Assembly: GCA_002633025.1 (NCBI GenBank)
Contig: NMRB01003067.1
Coordinates: 7,537 to 71,536 of the forward strand
DNA: 64,000 nt
Direction: 5' to 3'
DNA from: Notospermus geniculatus
Taxonomy: Eukaryota; Nemertea; Pilidiophora; Heteronemertea; Lineidae
The stretch's first letter is position 1. Each line of letters opens with the position of its first letter. The notes below the pieces were generated by a model that ran no database searches, was not told where the DNA came from, and worked only from the letters and a program-made list of their open reading frames with translations. The position numbers and the translations under genes were made by a program. Positions 1 to 12,900 of the stretch are shown here, piece by piece.

Positions 1-136
1 TTAAGGTCTCGGGCCACTTGTGCGTTTTGCGCTGCGTGATGCGTCAAATCTTTTGTTATTTTCCGCCGTTCTGCTTCCTAACAAAAGATTTGACGCATCA
101 CGCAGCGCAAAACGCACAAGTGGCCCGAGACCTTAA
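1..136. mobile_element. TTAA-bounded perfect hairpin MITE
   Basis: Bases 1-58 and 79-136 are exact reverse complements, separated by a 20-base spacer. Both outer ends are TTAA, the target site of piggyBac-type elements, so this looks like a very young non-autonomous element of that kind. It has no coding capacity; the open frame that runs through it is an artefact. The left flank is outside the window, so the duplication cannot be confirmed there. Confidence 0.8.
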
Positions 137-272
137 CCTGCACTGCGTCATCAATATTCCTTCGACGACTTTGAATTTTACTAAAATTCGTATACAGAAG
201 ATTACGTTTTTCAATATAAGCCGGAGTATGACGACTTAATGGAATTTGTATCAGAGTTCACTTCTACGTTCG

Positions 273-1967
273 TTAGACCTTTCTCTGCATTGTTATTCGC
301 GCAATTGCAGCCTCTCTAGTCTTCTTCCGGTCTAATTTATTGGTACTTCCGGCGGGGAACTCTTCAAACAACAAAATATGGTCAGGCATGAGACCCTCTC
401 CTATATCCCCAACAAGGAACGTCTCCTCGCAGAATTTCCGGATGTCCTTAACTCCGAGGTTAACCTTGGGTTTAGGAACCACACAGAGGCAGATTTCTTC
501 AAACATTATCTCATGTGGCACGCCAACAGCTACAGTGTTAGCCACAAGGGGGTGCCGTAATATCTCCCTTTCAATGCTTCGCGGGTAGATCTTGATTGTC
601 GCCCTGGAGATGACGTCTTGTTGTCGCCCAAGAACGGTGACATACCCATCCTCATTCATCGTGCCAATGTCACTTGTCCTGTACCACCCAAGTTGATCTT
701 TCTGTTGCTTGGTTCGTTCCTCGTCCCCCCAGTATCCGAGGAAGATGTACTGATGCCTGAAGCATATCTCCCCCGGGATATTGACGGATACGATCAAGCC
801 CTCTTCGTCAACGATCTTTAACTCGCCATACTTGGGGCGGCCCGTGTATGTAAGCTTGTTCTCCAATGAATCAGACAATTCTCCTCCGACTACGGCACCT
901 GCTTCTGTTGAACCGTAAGCTAAGATTGTTCTTGGAATGCGCTTCACGACCTCTTCCATTAACGACCTCTGGACAAGTTCTCCCCCTGTGTAACAGAACT
1001 TGATTCGATTTGCATCCAGTTTTCCATTATCAACTGCATGAATGATGTCACGTAAGATGTACGGGAAACTTAACAAAACCGTGCAGTTTTCCTCCTCTGC
1101 TACCTGAAAAAAATACTCCCTTCCAGACTGCTGCTTCACATCTGCCACAACATAAACCATACAAAGTCCAATGGAGAATACAGGGCCCAAATTCCCTCCG
1201 GCATACGCCATCGACCGATCGAGGAGGTAACGGTCCGAATCATCGACGCCTGCTCTGAGGAAAATTGACTGCATATATTTCGGTCCAAAAGAATGTCTCT
1301 CCATTACCAGCTTAGGAAAGCCTGTGGTACCAGACGTAGCGTAACAGCCCTGGACGTCATCCAGTGATACCGTAGCTTGGAGTTTTCGAACCAAATCCAC
1401 GTCGCCATCTTGGCTCTCACGAAACAGCTCACTCCAGGAGATTATTCCTGGGTACGAAGAAGACGATGTCATGTAGACTGTCTCGAGATCAGGAAGATCG
1501 TCTGCTTGTAGCTTTTTAGAAGAATCGTGGCTGGCAAGGCTCGGGATGATAGTGCGCAGAATATCGTAGTTTTTATCATCAGCACCAGGATGAGCGATCA
1601 ACCAGCGACAGTTGCTCTTCCTCAGCATGTATTTGATGTCTTCCCCGGTCTTGACACTCACGTGGAAGCGCATCAATAAAGCACCTGTCCTCGCCAAAGC
1701 ACACTCACAGATGGCGTACTCCAAGGATGTGGGGCAGAGTAAACCAACAGAGTCACCTTTCCTCAGGCCTCTCTTGATCATTCCTGCAGCCAGTTGTTCC
1801 GTCTTAGTCTTCAGTTCTCCAAAAGTAATTGCTTGTCGTTGTTTTCCAATCTCCCGGATGACGAATGCTTCTTTCTCGGGATGCTCGGTTCCTCGGATAT
1901 CAAGGAGTTCAGCGGCTGTGTGCATGACGGGGAATCTCTCCCCTGCATTGTAGTAGCTTCTCGTCAG
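273..1967 (-). CDS. AMP-forming acyl-CoA synthetase (ACSF2-like), large 3' exon
   Basis: Adenylate-forming enzyme, expected to activate a fatty or other carboxylic acid with ATP and transfer it to CoA. Counting from the methionine codon at 1925, the family signatures run in order: P-loop YATSGTTGFPK at residues 195-205, YGSTE at 337-341, WYRTSDIG at 414-421 with the ATP-ribose aspartate, GRQQDVI at 433-439, and the C-terminal catalytic lysine in STNKLDRKK near 530. The frame is uninterrupted to the stop at 273. It also stays open upstream of 1925, encoding SYYNAGERFPVM, which resembles the N-terminus usual in this family. I therefore do not take 1925 as the start; an acceptor CAAG at 1968-1971 is the likeliest exon edge, with 5' exon(s) to the right not found. 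Oddity: the glycine pair expected after the hinge motif reads SRAT here. The family call is firm; substrate and compartment are not. Confidence 0.85.
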   Translation of the reverse strand: MTRSYYNAGERFPVMHTAAELLDIRGTEHPEKEAFVIREIGKQRQAITFGELKTKTEQLAAGMIKRGLRKGDSVGLLCPTSLEYAICECALARTGALLMRFHVSVKTGEDIKYMLRKSNCRWLIAHPGADDKNYDILRTIIPSLASHDSSKKLQADDLPDLETVYMTSSSSYPGIISWSELFRESQDGDVDLVRKLQATVSLDDVQGCYATSGTTGFPKLVMERHSFGPKYMQSIFLRAGVDDSDRYLLDRSMAYAGGNLGPVFSIGLCMVYVVADVKQQSGREYFFQVAEEENCTVLLSFPYILRDIIHAVDNGKLDANRIKFCYTGGELVQRSLMEEVVKRIPRTILAYGSTEAGAVVGGELSDSLENKLTYTGRPKYGELKIVDEEGLIVSVNIPGEICFRHQYIFLGYWGDEERTKQQKDQLGWYRTSDIGTMNEDGYVTVLGRQQDVISRATIKIYPRSIEREILRHPLVANTVAVGVPHEIMFEEICLCVVPKPKVNLGVKDIRKFCEETFLVGDIGEGLMPDHILLFEEFPAGSTNKLDRKKTREAAIARITMQRKV

Positions 1968-3035
1968 CTTGCACAGACCACCGAAAAACGTCCAGCAGGT
2001 AGAGGGTGATATATCTATTAAAAAGCAGTTGTGACAGGTCGTGTGACATCGGTGGATGTTCTCCCACTTGAACCATCACCCCCGAACATGTGTGCAGTAT
2101 TTTATATCCAGTAGCAGTGACAGAGAATTGTGTATGTTTTCTGTACAACATGTACATGTATGACTGTTCATCACTCAGATAAACAGTCAATTAGGAGCAC
2201 GCTTGTCTCACAGATCATGGCCTAGTTTTTCTCTGCAACTAAAAGTCCACAGCTGTTCCCAATCAACCACCAGCACCAGTGGTGCGGCCCCTTCGACGTT
2301 TTGCAGGCGTCTGTGCAAGCCATTTCCAATGATGTCGAAATGTCGAAATTGCCCGGAATGATTTGCGCTACTGTGTCGTGTTCACGCTGGCGTTCCGTTG
2401 CGGGATGAAGCAAATTATGTCAGAATCTGCAGTTAATGTCACAACCTCCAGCAATCAACTGTCATAAATTAAACTATAACCAGGTCAGTACGAACAGTTC
2501 GATTAAATGTCATTCCAAATGTATAGACCTATTTTATCCGATCTACAACATGTAGTTATAAACATAGCAATGAATAAGATAACAGACTGAGTTAAGGAAT
2601 TTAAAATTAAGAACACGATTTTGATATTCTTCAGCGAATCCCTGATTAGCTCAAGGTAAATAATGAACGACGGAGATATCACGGCACACGAACATTGAAC
2701 AGACCATATTTATTACCTTGACATCATTTGTTTTAAATTTGAGGCCTAGAAACCTGCATCGATGTTATTCGACTTGTAGGCCTATTATACGCAAACCACG
2801 TAGTGATCACGTGCGCTCTGAAGGCGCGGCCCTGGGGTACCAAGCATAAATGGGTCGTATGGTGTAGTCGTAAACCATGGGTGTAAAAGCGGGCGTAGGA
2901 CTGGGTGTAACAGTTTCTAGAGTCGGCGAGCATAAAGTTTACGTCACCAAATATTTAGGAAACTTTGTTATGTGGCCTTAGATTTCTATTGTGCGGGTTA
3001 CATATCTTGCGTCTACCTTTATGCTCATGAGGAGT

Positions 3036-3144
3036 ATAGAAGTATACGGTATACGAAAACGCCGCTTTAAAAAGGCTTCAAATGGATTCACGACCGTGAA
3101 GGCATTGTTAACCGGCGTTTTTTTCATATACCGTATACTTCTAT
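3036..3144. mobile_element. Hairpin MITE, GTATACGG family, short copy
   Basis: Arms of about 30 bp, ATAGAAGTATACGGTATACG at the left and its complement at the right (3112-3144), flank a 47-base core. The same arms and core words recur in the larger element at 24601-25053, and a fragment lies near 19360-19383, so this is a dispersed family. The right flank carries the GGGGCC word found outside the arms of the larger copy. Confidence 0.75.
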
Positions 3145-3579
3145 GTAATAGGGGCCTAAAGCCTCGCTTATGTCGCCCTTACGTACAGTCAGAACTAGTT
3201 GGCAACTGATAATCGGCGCGTAGTTGGAACTAATCAGTCACAACTACTAGGTGACATAAGCTCTCGGGCGTCAGCGAGTAACTACAAATATCCAGATCCA
3301 GAAAATCGCACGTGTTCAACTTCAGCACGTTTTACTTAAAATCAAAAGAAATCAGTGTCGACATAAGCACTCAAAAGACGACGATAAACTAGGCCTACAT
3401 GTAGTTGCGACCGATCGGTATTTTTCTAGTCGGTGGCGACATAAGTTATCAGTTGCAACTTGTTGACGCTGTTTCTATCACAGCGTAGGGCGACATAAGC
3501 GAGGCTTTGTACACCGGTAGGCTTGTGTCCAGTTTAGTTCAGAGATTTTTTCAGAGATGGCGACACTGCAATAACCGCG

Positions 3580-3587
3580 TGACGTCA
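3580..3587. promoter_or_regulatory. Consensus CRE (TGACGTCA) upstream of the large gene
   Basis: The perfect palindromic TGACGTCA lies 154 bases before the ATG at 3741, within a locally CpG-rich stretch. This is the CREB/ATF site sequence. Its use in this organism is inferred from position only. Confidence 0.4.
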
Positions 3588-3740
3588 CCAACACAGCAAA
3601 CGCACGTGGCCGGGGCGCTTGAAACAACATGAACGATGACAGGTTCGCGTGTCAAGTTTTACTCATAAAAGATACATTTTTCTCTCGATTTCACTCCAAT
3701 TTTTCGTGTTATGGATGCGTATTGATTACCCAAGCTTGCT

Positions 3741-3935
3741 ATGGCAGGTGTGCCGACTGTGTGTGAGGTCAATTATGACTTTGATGAGTATGGATACGAG
3801 GAGGTGATTCCTCTTCATGATGAGACGCTGTCCCTGACTCCCAGACCTTTTGACACAGGCGGTGTGTACAGAATATACGACAGGGACTGCGAGATATCCT
3901 TATCATATCTTTCTGCGGAAAAGCACGCTGCTTTG
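3741..3935 (+). CDS. Large gene exon 1 (start exon)
   Basis: The ATG opens a 65-codon frame beginning MAGVPTVCEVNYDFDEYGYE, ending at TTG/gttagt in phase 0. It is acidic and tyrosine-rich. The upstream CpG block and the CRE-like site support this as the first coding exon. Confidence 0.6.
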
Positions 3936-6900
3936 GTTAGTATTGCAGGTTGAGGGGAGATAGGCCTAGCCTAGATGACGCCTTTCTCTTCTGGTCGACT
4001 GAGAAGGCCTAGGCCTACAAGTACAAGCTAGGCCTAGGCCTAGGCCTAGCCCTAGCCCAGGCCTCCCTATAGGCCTGTCAGCATGCTGTGGCATTATTTT
4101 GGTGTTGAATGAAGTAGGCAGGTCTACAAAAAGGTACCTAGGCTAGAGTCATCAACTGTATGACGTAGCCTAGGCCTGGTGGAATGTCCCTTATCAATAG
4201 GCTAGGCCTAGATTAGGTAAATGACCCATCATGTAAATTTCAATTAGCCTATAGGCCTAGGCTAGGCCTCGGCCAGCACATTGAGCTAGAGTCTAGGACA
4301 AGGACTACAGCCCTTTATGTCTAGGCCTAGGCCCTACATTGATTGTCCTGGCTGCAGCTAAAATCTTACTCTTAGGTGTCCTTTGTCCTGTAGTTCATCC
4401 ACTGCACTCAGTGACAGGCTTGACAGACACTCACACTCTCATGAATCATGTCATGTCATCTATTTGTTTGGCCTCAGGCCTTCGAATCGATCGATAGAAA
4501 CATATTCAAGAGATAGGTGGATATGGTTTATGGATCCTTTCCATTGATTCAAATGGTGATAATTAGGACTCTCTAAATGGTGTACTGGTGTGGCTGATTA
4601 TCCAGACACTGCATGTCTCAAGACAAAGTGAAGTGATTCCTGGAACTCGTTTGGTCCCACTCATCATACATGTCATAATCATTGCCATTGTTTTTTGAGC
4701 AGATCGGTGAATAAGGCCATCCATCGCAATGTTTTGATCAAAAATAAAACATTGATTTTTTAAAATCAGATTTTGCCCTCTTCAGTTCATGCCAGTTGTA
4801 ATATCTTGTCGTCAGTATTTCTTTGCTCTCCTGAGTCCTGAGTGAAAAAAAAACTTAACAAAAAACAAAGTATTGAAAAAATACTGTCTTAGAGATTCAG
4901 GATCACACCTACCTGGAAATATTATTACAAAACTGCACTGAAAAAAATGCTCACTCACATGTGACTGAAAGTAAAAGTTATCTGACCTCACCTAATTTTT
5001 TTTCAAAAACTGCCTGTGAAATTATCATATTATGAAATGCAGCTACATGTATGCACAAATTGTATCTGCGGCATGCCAATAAATGTGCAGAACGAATTTT
5101 CCCCTAAATAACTAAAATAGTACACTTTTGATATAACACAGGCAGAGAAAGATGTCACTCACATTAATCTTGTATTTTGTGATAAAGCCTAGGCCTACCT
5201 CCTTGTAACTTACTAACATTATATTCACCTAACAATTAACTTGCCATGGCCCATGCCAGGCACACAATGGAATTTTCTTGTGAAAGTTTGTTTTTGTGGA
5301 CCATAGATAGAATATCTAGATAGGCCTAGTGTAATACCTGGAATACGATTACCTTTCATGGCATGGCTATCCTGTCTCGTCTTTTATGATGATTTATGGG
5401 CCTATTCACATTATGAATACATTCAGTGACAGTGGTATGCCAGGGGGTCATGGAAATTATGCTAATCCCAAATTATTATTCACAATAGGCCTATCTCACT
5501 TTCTTCTCTAGCCTAATCAATGTATTGTTGATGTTTTCTCACAATCCCTCTCAATTTGCGTTGATTTTTGAAGGAAAATCATATGTTCTATCTATGACGT
5601 TAGGCCCCTATACGACAAACTCAATGATCAATCTGATCAGCCGTGCTTATCAATACTAGTACCATTTTTCTCTGCAAAGCTTGACCCTTGTGATTGACCT
5701 AGAGAGTGTGATGATAGACTGCCCACTGTTTATTTTTCCGCTTAGTCTGCTTAGGAACCACAACATTGCCAATCAACTCCAAACCAACTGTGCAGTCAAC
5801 GAGCAATGTACATTATTATCATGTGGTTTATATTTTCGTCCACAGGTGGTAGCATTGATATTGTTCAATTCAATGTCCACGTGGTGGAGAACTTTCCGGA
5901 GGGAAAGTGACTGGTCACCCTTGTGTCAACAGTTTGCGATGTGTTGCAGGGGAAGTAGATTAAAGAAAGCCACAAAGCAGAAAAATGCTAGCTAATGATG
6001 GTCATTTAAATAAAAGCACCGGCTGGAACTGGAGGAGAACTCCTGAAAATAAATGCAATTGGCTGCAGGAGAGTTCCAGAAAACAGTGTCATTCCATGTG
6101 TGATGTGGGTGTGTCACTCACTGTGCACTCTGCGCGTATTTTCTACCTCGCGAGGCAGAAAACTCACCGAATAAGGCCTGCTTTCCAATTGGAGCGTTTC
6201 CGTGCGCGGAAACGCTTGAAAGCATTGTTAAGGCTGATTCATACTCCGTCCGGATTTTGCGCCGACTATGATCAATTTCACTGCGTGTGCACATTCACGT
6301 CGTGGAAACCTGCGATCAGTTTCATGCGCTTGACGGTCCGCATGCGAGTATGAATCAGCCCTTATCGTTGATCACGGTGCGGAAAATAACAATGCCTTCA
6401 AGCGTTTCCGCGCGCGGAAACGTTCGAATGCAATTGTTATTTTCCGCGCGGTGACCAACGAAGCGGAAACAAACAATGCTTTCGAGCGTTTCCGCGCACG
6501 GAAACGCGCCAATGCAAAGCAGGCCTAATACCCGCACACGCGAGCTATCTGCTGAGCAAACGGTCTCGACTGACTTTTTGCTCAGCAGATAGCTCCAGTG
6601 TGCGGCAGGCTTTATGTTTGGAAAATGCAGTGCTTCGTTTCGAACGGTGAAATCATGTAGTATTTTGATAATGATATACTTGATTTTTTCAGCCAAGAAG
6701 AGGAGCGTCCACTGCCCAAAGTACCTACACAAGTTTTCTTAATGAGCGTTATGACAATTATGCTGGCGGACGCTACGACTCCATTCATGACACTGAATCC
6801 AATGCACTTCTTGACAGAAGTGACATTTGCAATCATAATGAAGGACGCTTTGACTCCCGAACTAAAAGCGCCTTGGACAACAAATTATTATCATTTCCAT

Positions 6901-9900
6901 CCTTATCTCCCAAACCAAGAGCCAAAACTGCACTGCCTTATTTCCCGGAGTCGAGTGTTTCTGGATACGGGTCGATGAGGTCGAGGAGTCGTTGGGAATC
7001 TCGTTTAAAATGGGTTGAATCGTTGGAAACATGGGTTGAACAAAAGGTGAGTAATTATTTCTTACAGTGCAATAAGGTATGATGTAATTTGTAAGTATTG
7101 AGTACCTTGAGCCGCCATCTTGCATATCTTGATTAGCTTTTAAATGAATCCAGTAATATTTGACTCTCTTCTGTCTTCATGCTTGAAAGCGAAGACAAGT
7201 CATTTCTTCTCTTAAGTGTCCCCAGGCTGGCTAAATTAAGGACCATTTAATATTATTCGATGAATTTTGCAACCATGAATAACATGGCTTTCTGAAGTTA
7301 TATGTACACCATCTTGATGACATTATCAATAATCATATGTTTTGTTCTACAGGATTGATGCTTTTTGCCAATAAAATAACTAGTACAGTTGTACTTGACA
7401 ATTTGTTAATCATTCTTCTGGTACCTTCACCCAGGTGAGCACATGGTCCATGGACCATTTCATTTCATTGTGTACAAATTCACAATTTTTCATTCTCAAC
7501 TCACTCAACTTTTGACTTCGCTGTCATTATAAAACACATTATCCAATGTTTATTTTTGTATTTTCCTTCCTTCGAGTTTGACAGACCAGATTTTCCTTTT
7601 GAAAGTTCGAATTGGAGGAATATCAGGTTGACACTCAACATGTTACTTGTTGATTATATTGAAGAAGTTGATACTGGCGCTTTGCTTGGACTCTTGCGAA
7701 TGCACTGTGTAAGTAATTCCATGTTTTTAAAGTCTTGTAAACGTTACTTGTTTTGTCTAGGTGTTTGAAAGAAGGTTGTTTGACAAGTCAAATGTTGTTG
7801 GTAAGGTCAGGCCGTATGGGTATACTTCCGAGTTTCGGTATATCGTAGTGAAGTGGTTAAGAAGAATAGAATGTTCATTACTTTTCTGCCCCTTCAGTGG
7901 GTTAAAGCAATTCCAGTCCTGTCTGCTGCCTGTCATATTTACATAGCAACCAATAAGGCGCTTCATCATAACCTGGCAGGATAACAAAGAGTCACTCTAA
8001 TTAAAGTGACAATCGTCTACACTTGCGGCCAACGCTAATTTTGAAAATTTTCCAATTAACATCCATCCGACAGGTTGGTGACATTCTTCTAAGTCTTCAC
8101 ATCAAATTGTCTCATCTTTCCTCTGCTGCACATGTCGTGTCCAAAGGTGTAGCAAAATGTCCAAGAAGTTCTTTTACATGTACTCCCAGAAAAGCATCTC
8201 TACCTGTAGCACCAGTTCTAATGGATCTGAGATGAGTCTGTATGGTATGCAACAAGCTGTGAAAGAGGTAGGCTTACCTTTCTTATCCATGTCCGTTTTT
8301 CCGCTGTGAAGATACTTCAGTTGGGCTTTTCAGCTTCTGTCATTGTGATTTTAAATAACTGCACTTTTCGCAGATAACTTTTCTCCATGTATATGAGTTC
8401 TTGCATCTCAGCTCTCCCGATTGCTTCACCTACCATAGGCCTATAACTCCAGTAGTGCTATTCGTTTTAGCCTAAAGTTTCTGAATGTTTTATGGATGCC
8501 ATGATGCCCCCATGGTTTCTTTGAATTTCCTTTCTTCTCATGACCATCTTCATGTGAGTTAATAGCAGATATTTGTGGGAGATACATCATGTCTAATCAA
8601 AGTTATATCATCCTTGCCAATTTTTCGGAAGGTACAAATAAGTTTGGCGTGGATGTTCTTCCATATCTTTTCCTCATTGCCATTAATATGCATGTTTACA
8701 AAATGTAATCAGCTAACTCTAATGCTCTTGCTCACATTTTTTGCTAAAGGTTTGCCTGAAAAAATATTTTATATTTAAAGTTCATTTTTAGGGTTTTCAG
8801 GTGTTACGTGCCTCTCCATGAGAGATTTTTGGGGGCAGGTTGGGTCTCTGTTGGCAACTACGCAGTAGAAAATTATCGGCAATCGTTTGTGTTGTTGATC
8901 TTATACTATAGCGTATCCGTATTGGTTGAAAGTCGTCCAGAATCCAACAATTACCCATCAACTTCGTCAAGAGCCAACAAATGCAAGAAAATTAACTCTC
9001 ACATGGAAGAGCCTTCACACTTATGTTTGGTGACGTGTAGAGCCCTTTTGGTGGTGATGACATGGGGTCGAATTTGTGTATCAATTTCACGCTTTGACTA
9101 TCACGTTTTAAACCAAACATCTCCATTAGAATTAGCTTGTGATTGATCAAATTATATAGGAACACTTATAAATTCCAGCTTTATGTCACAGGGAATCCTT
9201 ATTAAATTATAGGTGCTAAAAATTGCAGCATCGCCACATATTATCAATCTTTTGGTGACTTGATGATATTTCGTGGATAGAAAGTGAAAACTAATTGAGT
9301 TTGCGGTGCACAATGGAATTGGACTTGGTGACGAATTGCATCAAGTCGTCAGTACAATATGGGCTATTCACTGAGTTGATTAGAATTTTTTATGACATTG
9401 AGAATTAGAATCTTATTGCCGTGGCATTAAAGGTAACGTGCATTAAATTTGTCACAATTTCTGATCGAATTCAATTATTTTGACATGAATGTTAGATTTA
9501 TTACAATTTATAACTTTATTTTTAATGAGTCTGCATATTCTGATTCTGTCAACACACACACCTTCAATTGATGACAGGTGACTGGACTACGAAGTTCTAG
9601 TACCTCTGAACTGATGTAGTTTCAATTCAAGTTCCTTTTTGCTGCAGAAAAACTGAATGTAGGACTTTCGGGAATCTGCTGATATCAGTTTATGAATTTC
9701 GACACGATTTTAAGTGTTGGGATTTCTACATGGATTGGATTCATCGACAATCTTTCTCTCACCGAATTGGTCAATATGTTGCTTCACTTTTATACTGATC
9801 TTTGCTTTCGGTGTGGACTACAGATTGCAACCTATGAAAATTTCCTCTGAGGAAAGAGTGGTGTTTTGTGCTAAAAATGGGCTTATTGACATGATCATCG

Positions 9901-12900
9901 TATCTCCACAGTCATGATTAGTTTGTCCCTTTCCTGCAAGAAGTGGCTGCAAGTATAGTAGATCCAAAATACCGGAGTAGTGGAAGTAGTTACTAAACTA
10001 TTTTCTTGGATCTTTTCTCTCCTATGGGGATTACATGCTGCTGTTTGTCAAGCACTGAGAGCATTGCAATATTAAACAAACTAATGCTTATTTGACGTAT
10101 TGCCTGTCAGCATGGGATTCACATTTCCATATTCCAAGCTTATCCACCATTTCCGTAGGCAATCCAACTGTCACCAATTCATGTCCGGGGCAAATTGAAT
10201 TGATTTCATACTACACACCTCTAAGGAAATGTCCAGGGTTTGTATCTATTTAATAGAAAACAGTAATAAATATTGGATTATATGTGGTTCAGCTGCCCCT
10301 GTGAGGAACCTGATATTTCTGCATCTCTTGGACTGGACCTTTAGGACACTGCATGACCTTAGTTAATAATACAGCTGTTTTAGGCACGATGAGTGAAACT
10401 GAAGTAATGGAATTTTCATTCTGAATCAATGGATATAAGAGCCAGTAGCTAGGAAGTAGGCAGCAATCTTATTGAACAATGCTATGTGGAAGAAACTGCC
10501 GTTAAATGTGCAGGTCTGTCATTTGTGTGTGTTCTCTGTACAGTGCTTAATGTACAGGACAAAGGAAGGGTACCGTTTCATGATTATCAATGCTCAAAAA
10601 AATTCTGATACTCAGAAGAAAATGGAAGTTGAACCCCCTGTTGAGTCACCATGGCCAGTGATAAGAGTGCCACCATGTTCTCCGGCACCATCTGGTTACC
10701 TTTATGGAGATTATGAAAGTGACTTCCTGGCTTTGGAAACCATAGAGGTACCAGATCCAACTGCCAGACCTACAGAAAGTCAAGGGGTTGAGGTCGAAAC
10801 TAAACCAAAGAAAAGGGTCATACAGGTCAAGGTTGACTCCAAGGCGAAGGACACAGATAAGAATAAAAGTGATTTTGAGGTGCCGATACTGTCGAGAGAG
10901 GATTATAAATGTTATGAGAGGGTGCAAAGGAGGAATGAACGGGAGTATGCAAGGATGTTAGAAATGACTGCTAAGCTAGAAAAAAGTGTCAAAAGGACGC
11001 CAGTAACCAATGAAGAAAAGAAAAAAGTTGATACTCGACCTGTGCCTCAAAAACATCGGAGCGAAAAGCCTTCGGAAGAAACTGTAACCAAGGGTGATGT
11101 TAAGGATGAATCTAAAACTTGTGGTCCTGAAAAGGTAGAAAGTATGTCTAAAACTTGTGGTCCTGAAAAGGTAGAAAGTAGGTCTGAGGCAAAGTCGGAG
11201 CAAGAGATAAAACTAAGTGTCACAAAAGAAAAGGTGCTTCCTGGTAAGGCTCAACCCAGTATTCCGCATTGGAACATCAGTAAAGGACTTCAGATCAGCC
11301 ATGTGTCATCAAAAAAGGATTCTCGTACTGATCTTCATCAGATTGGTGAGAGCCATATACCAGAAGGAAAAGATAAAAAAAGAGACTTTGATATGACTGT
11401 GACAGGTTCGGGTGATGGCAAGGGAAAGGTTGGTGAGGATCATGGAAGAGGAAAGGTACGGGCCATCTGGCATCGCGCAAGGAGGGCAGCAACGAAAGAA
11501 ATAGTAGCTAAAGATGATCCATTCACAGTTGAAGGCGAGAAGAAGAATTTTGGTGGCTCAAGGGAGTACTATACTCCTTTCAGAATGTCAACAACTGGCG
11601 GGTCATTCAGTCGGTACCTTGCAAGTTTGGGAAGTAGAATGAACACTTTGGAAAATTCTCCTAATAGGGAGGTCACAGTGGTTGCATTAGATTCTAACAG
11701 GAGGAAGGGGACCAATCAAAATTTTGGTACCGATCATAAGATCGACAAAGGCCGAAAAACATGGGGAGTAGCGAAAATGGCCATCACGGGAAAGCAGCCA
11801 GAGACTGTCAAAGCATTGAAAGTTAAAGAAGAGGCAAAGCCTCTTGCTCAAAATGAAGATATAATGCCAGTGAAGCATACTTTGTTGGTGAGAATGCCTG
11901 TTGGTGAATCTATTGTTGAAAGCATTGAGGGCCAGGAAGCTGAGATACATGAGTTTGAGGTGTCAAGGGGCAAACGTCTTTGGAACAAACTGAAAAATGC
12001 TCACAATTTGGTGCAATACATTCGCACGAAATCCAGTTTGGAGAAGAATAATGAAAAGGGTCCAAAGAGTGGCATTGGGGAAGTGAACAATGCAAAGGCA
12101 AGGAGACCTAGCAGTGTTTATGTTTTGGCTGATGGGGATGTCATAGAAATTTCCAGTGATGATGATGATGATGATGATGATGATTACATGTACAGCCGGG
12201 GTCAAAGGCAATCGCGTCATGGAAGTAAGGGAACGCTGAATTTCAAAGCAGCTGCCCATTCGATAATGTTAATGAGTCGTGCGCCACGGGGGTCACTCAA
12301 GAACCCTGATAATCCACTGCAGCAAGACGATGGTGGAAAGGAAGATTGGGAGGTAAGATTTTAGGACCACATCCTCGATTTTAGGACCACATCCTCGGAG
12401 TCGGATGTGGCAACATTTTGATTGACGAAGTCCTGTGCTTAGAAAGGCCTGATTGACCAAAAACAAGCCGTTACATGATGATAGATCCCAGTGGCGTTCA
12501 TCCACTGACTGTCCCCTGAATTACATTAGATTCCCAAGGTGTTGGTCTTCATTGGCTTTTCTTACAAACATGACAAACATCTGGGCAGAACAACAGTTGA
12601 CTCTACCCTTCCTTGGGGAAAAAGTTATTCCCATTCTGGAAATCAGGTAAGGTCACTGTGTCTAGGAAGCTGCAGTCATTTTGTTCTGTGAGTGGCTTGA
12701 ATTACTCTGAGTGTTCTTTCTTGGCATTAGTTTCCTTTTCTTCCTGGTCTAATATTGTAATATTGTCTCGTGTAATTACTGTGGTGTGCATTAGACTGGA
12801 GACAATCACGTCTCAGGAATCATGCTTTCGTTGTCGCTGAAATTGAGATCATTTTAACGTCATCAAGAAGCTTTGCTGATTAATTTATCTCCAGGCAACA

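Larger units (their letters stand above)
1968..3740. other. Divergent intergenic region between the synthetase and the large gene
   Basis: Probably holds the missing 5' exon(s) of the synthetase and both promoters. I could not identify a convincing upstream synthetase exon. It contains a MITE at 3036-3144 and a CpG-richer block from about 3540, immediately before the ATG of the plus-strand gene. Confidence 0.5.

Noticed and set aside
1909-2190. Second minus-strand gene overlapping the synthetase start
   Set aside because: The synthetase frame is open through this interval and encodes family-like residues, so this frame is its shadow.
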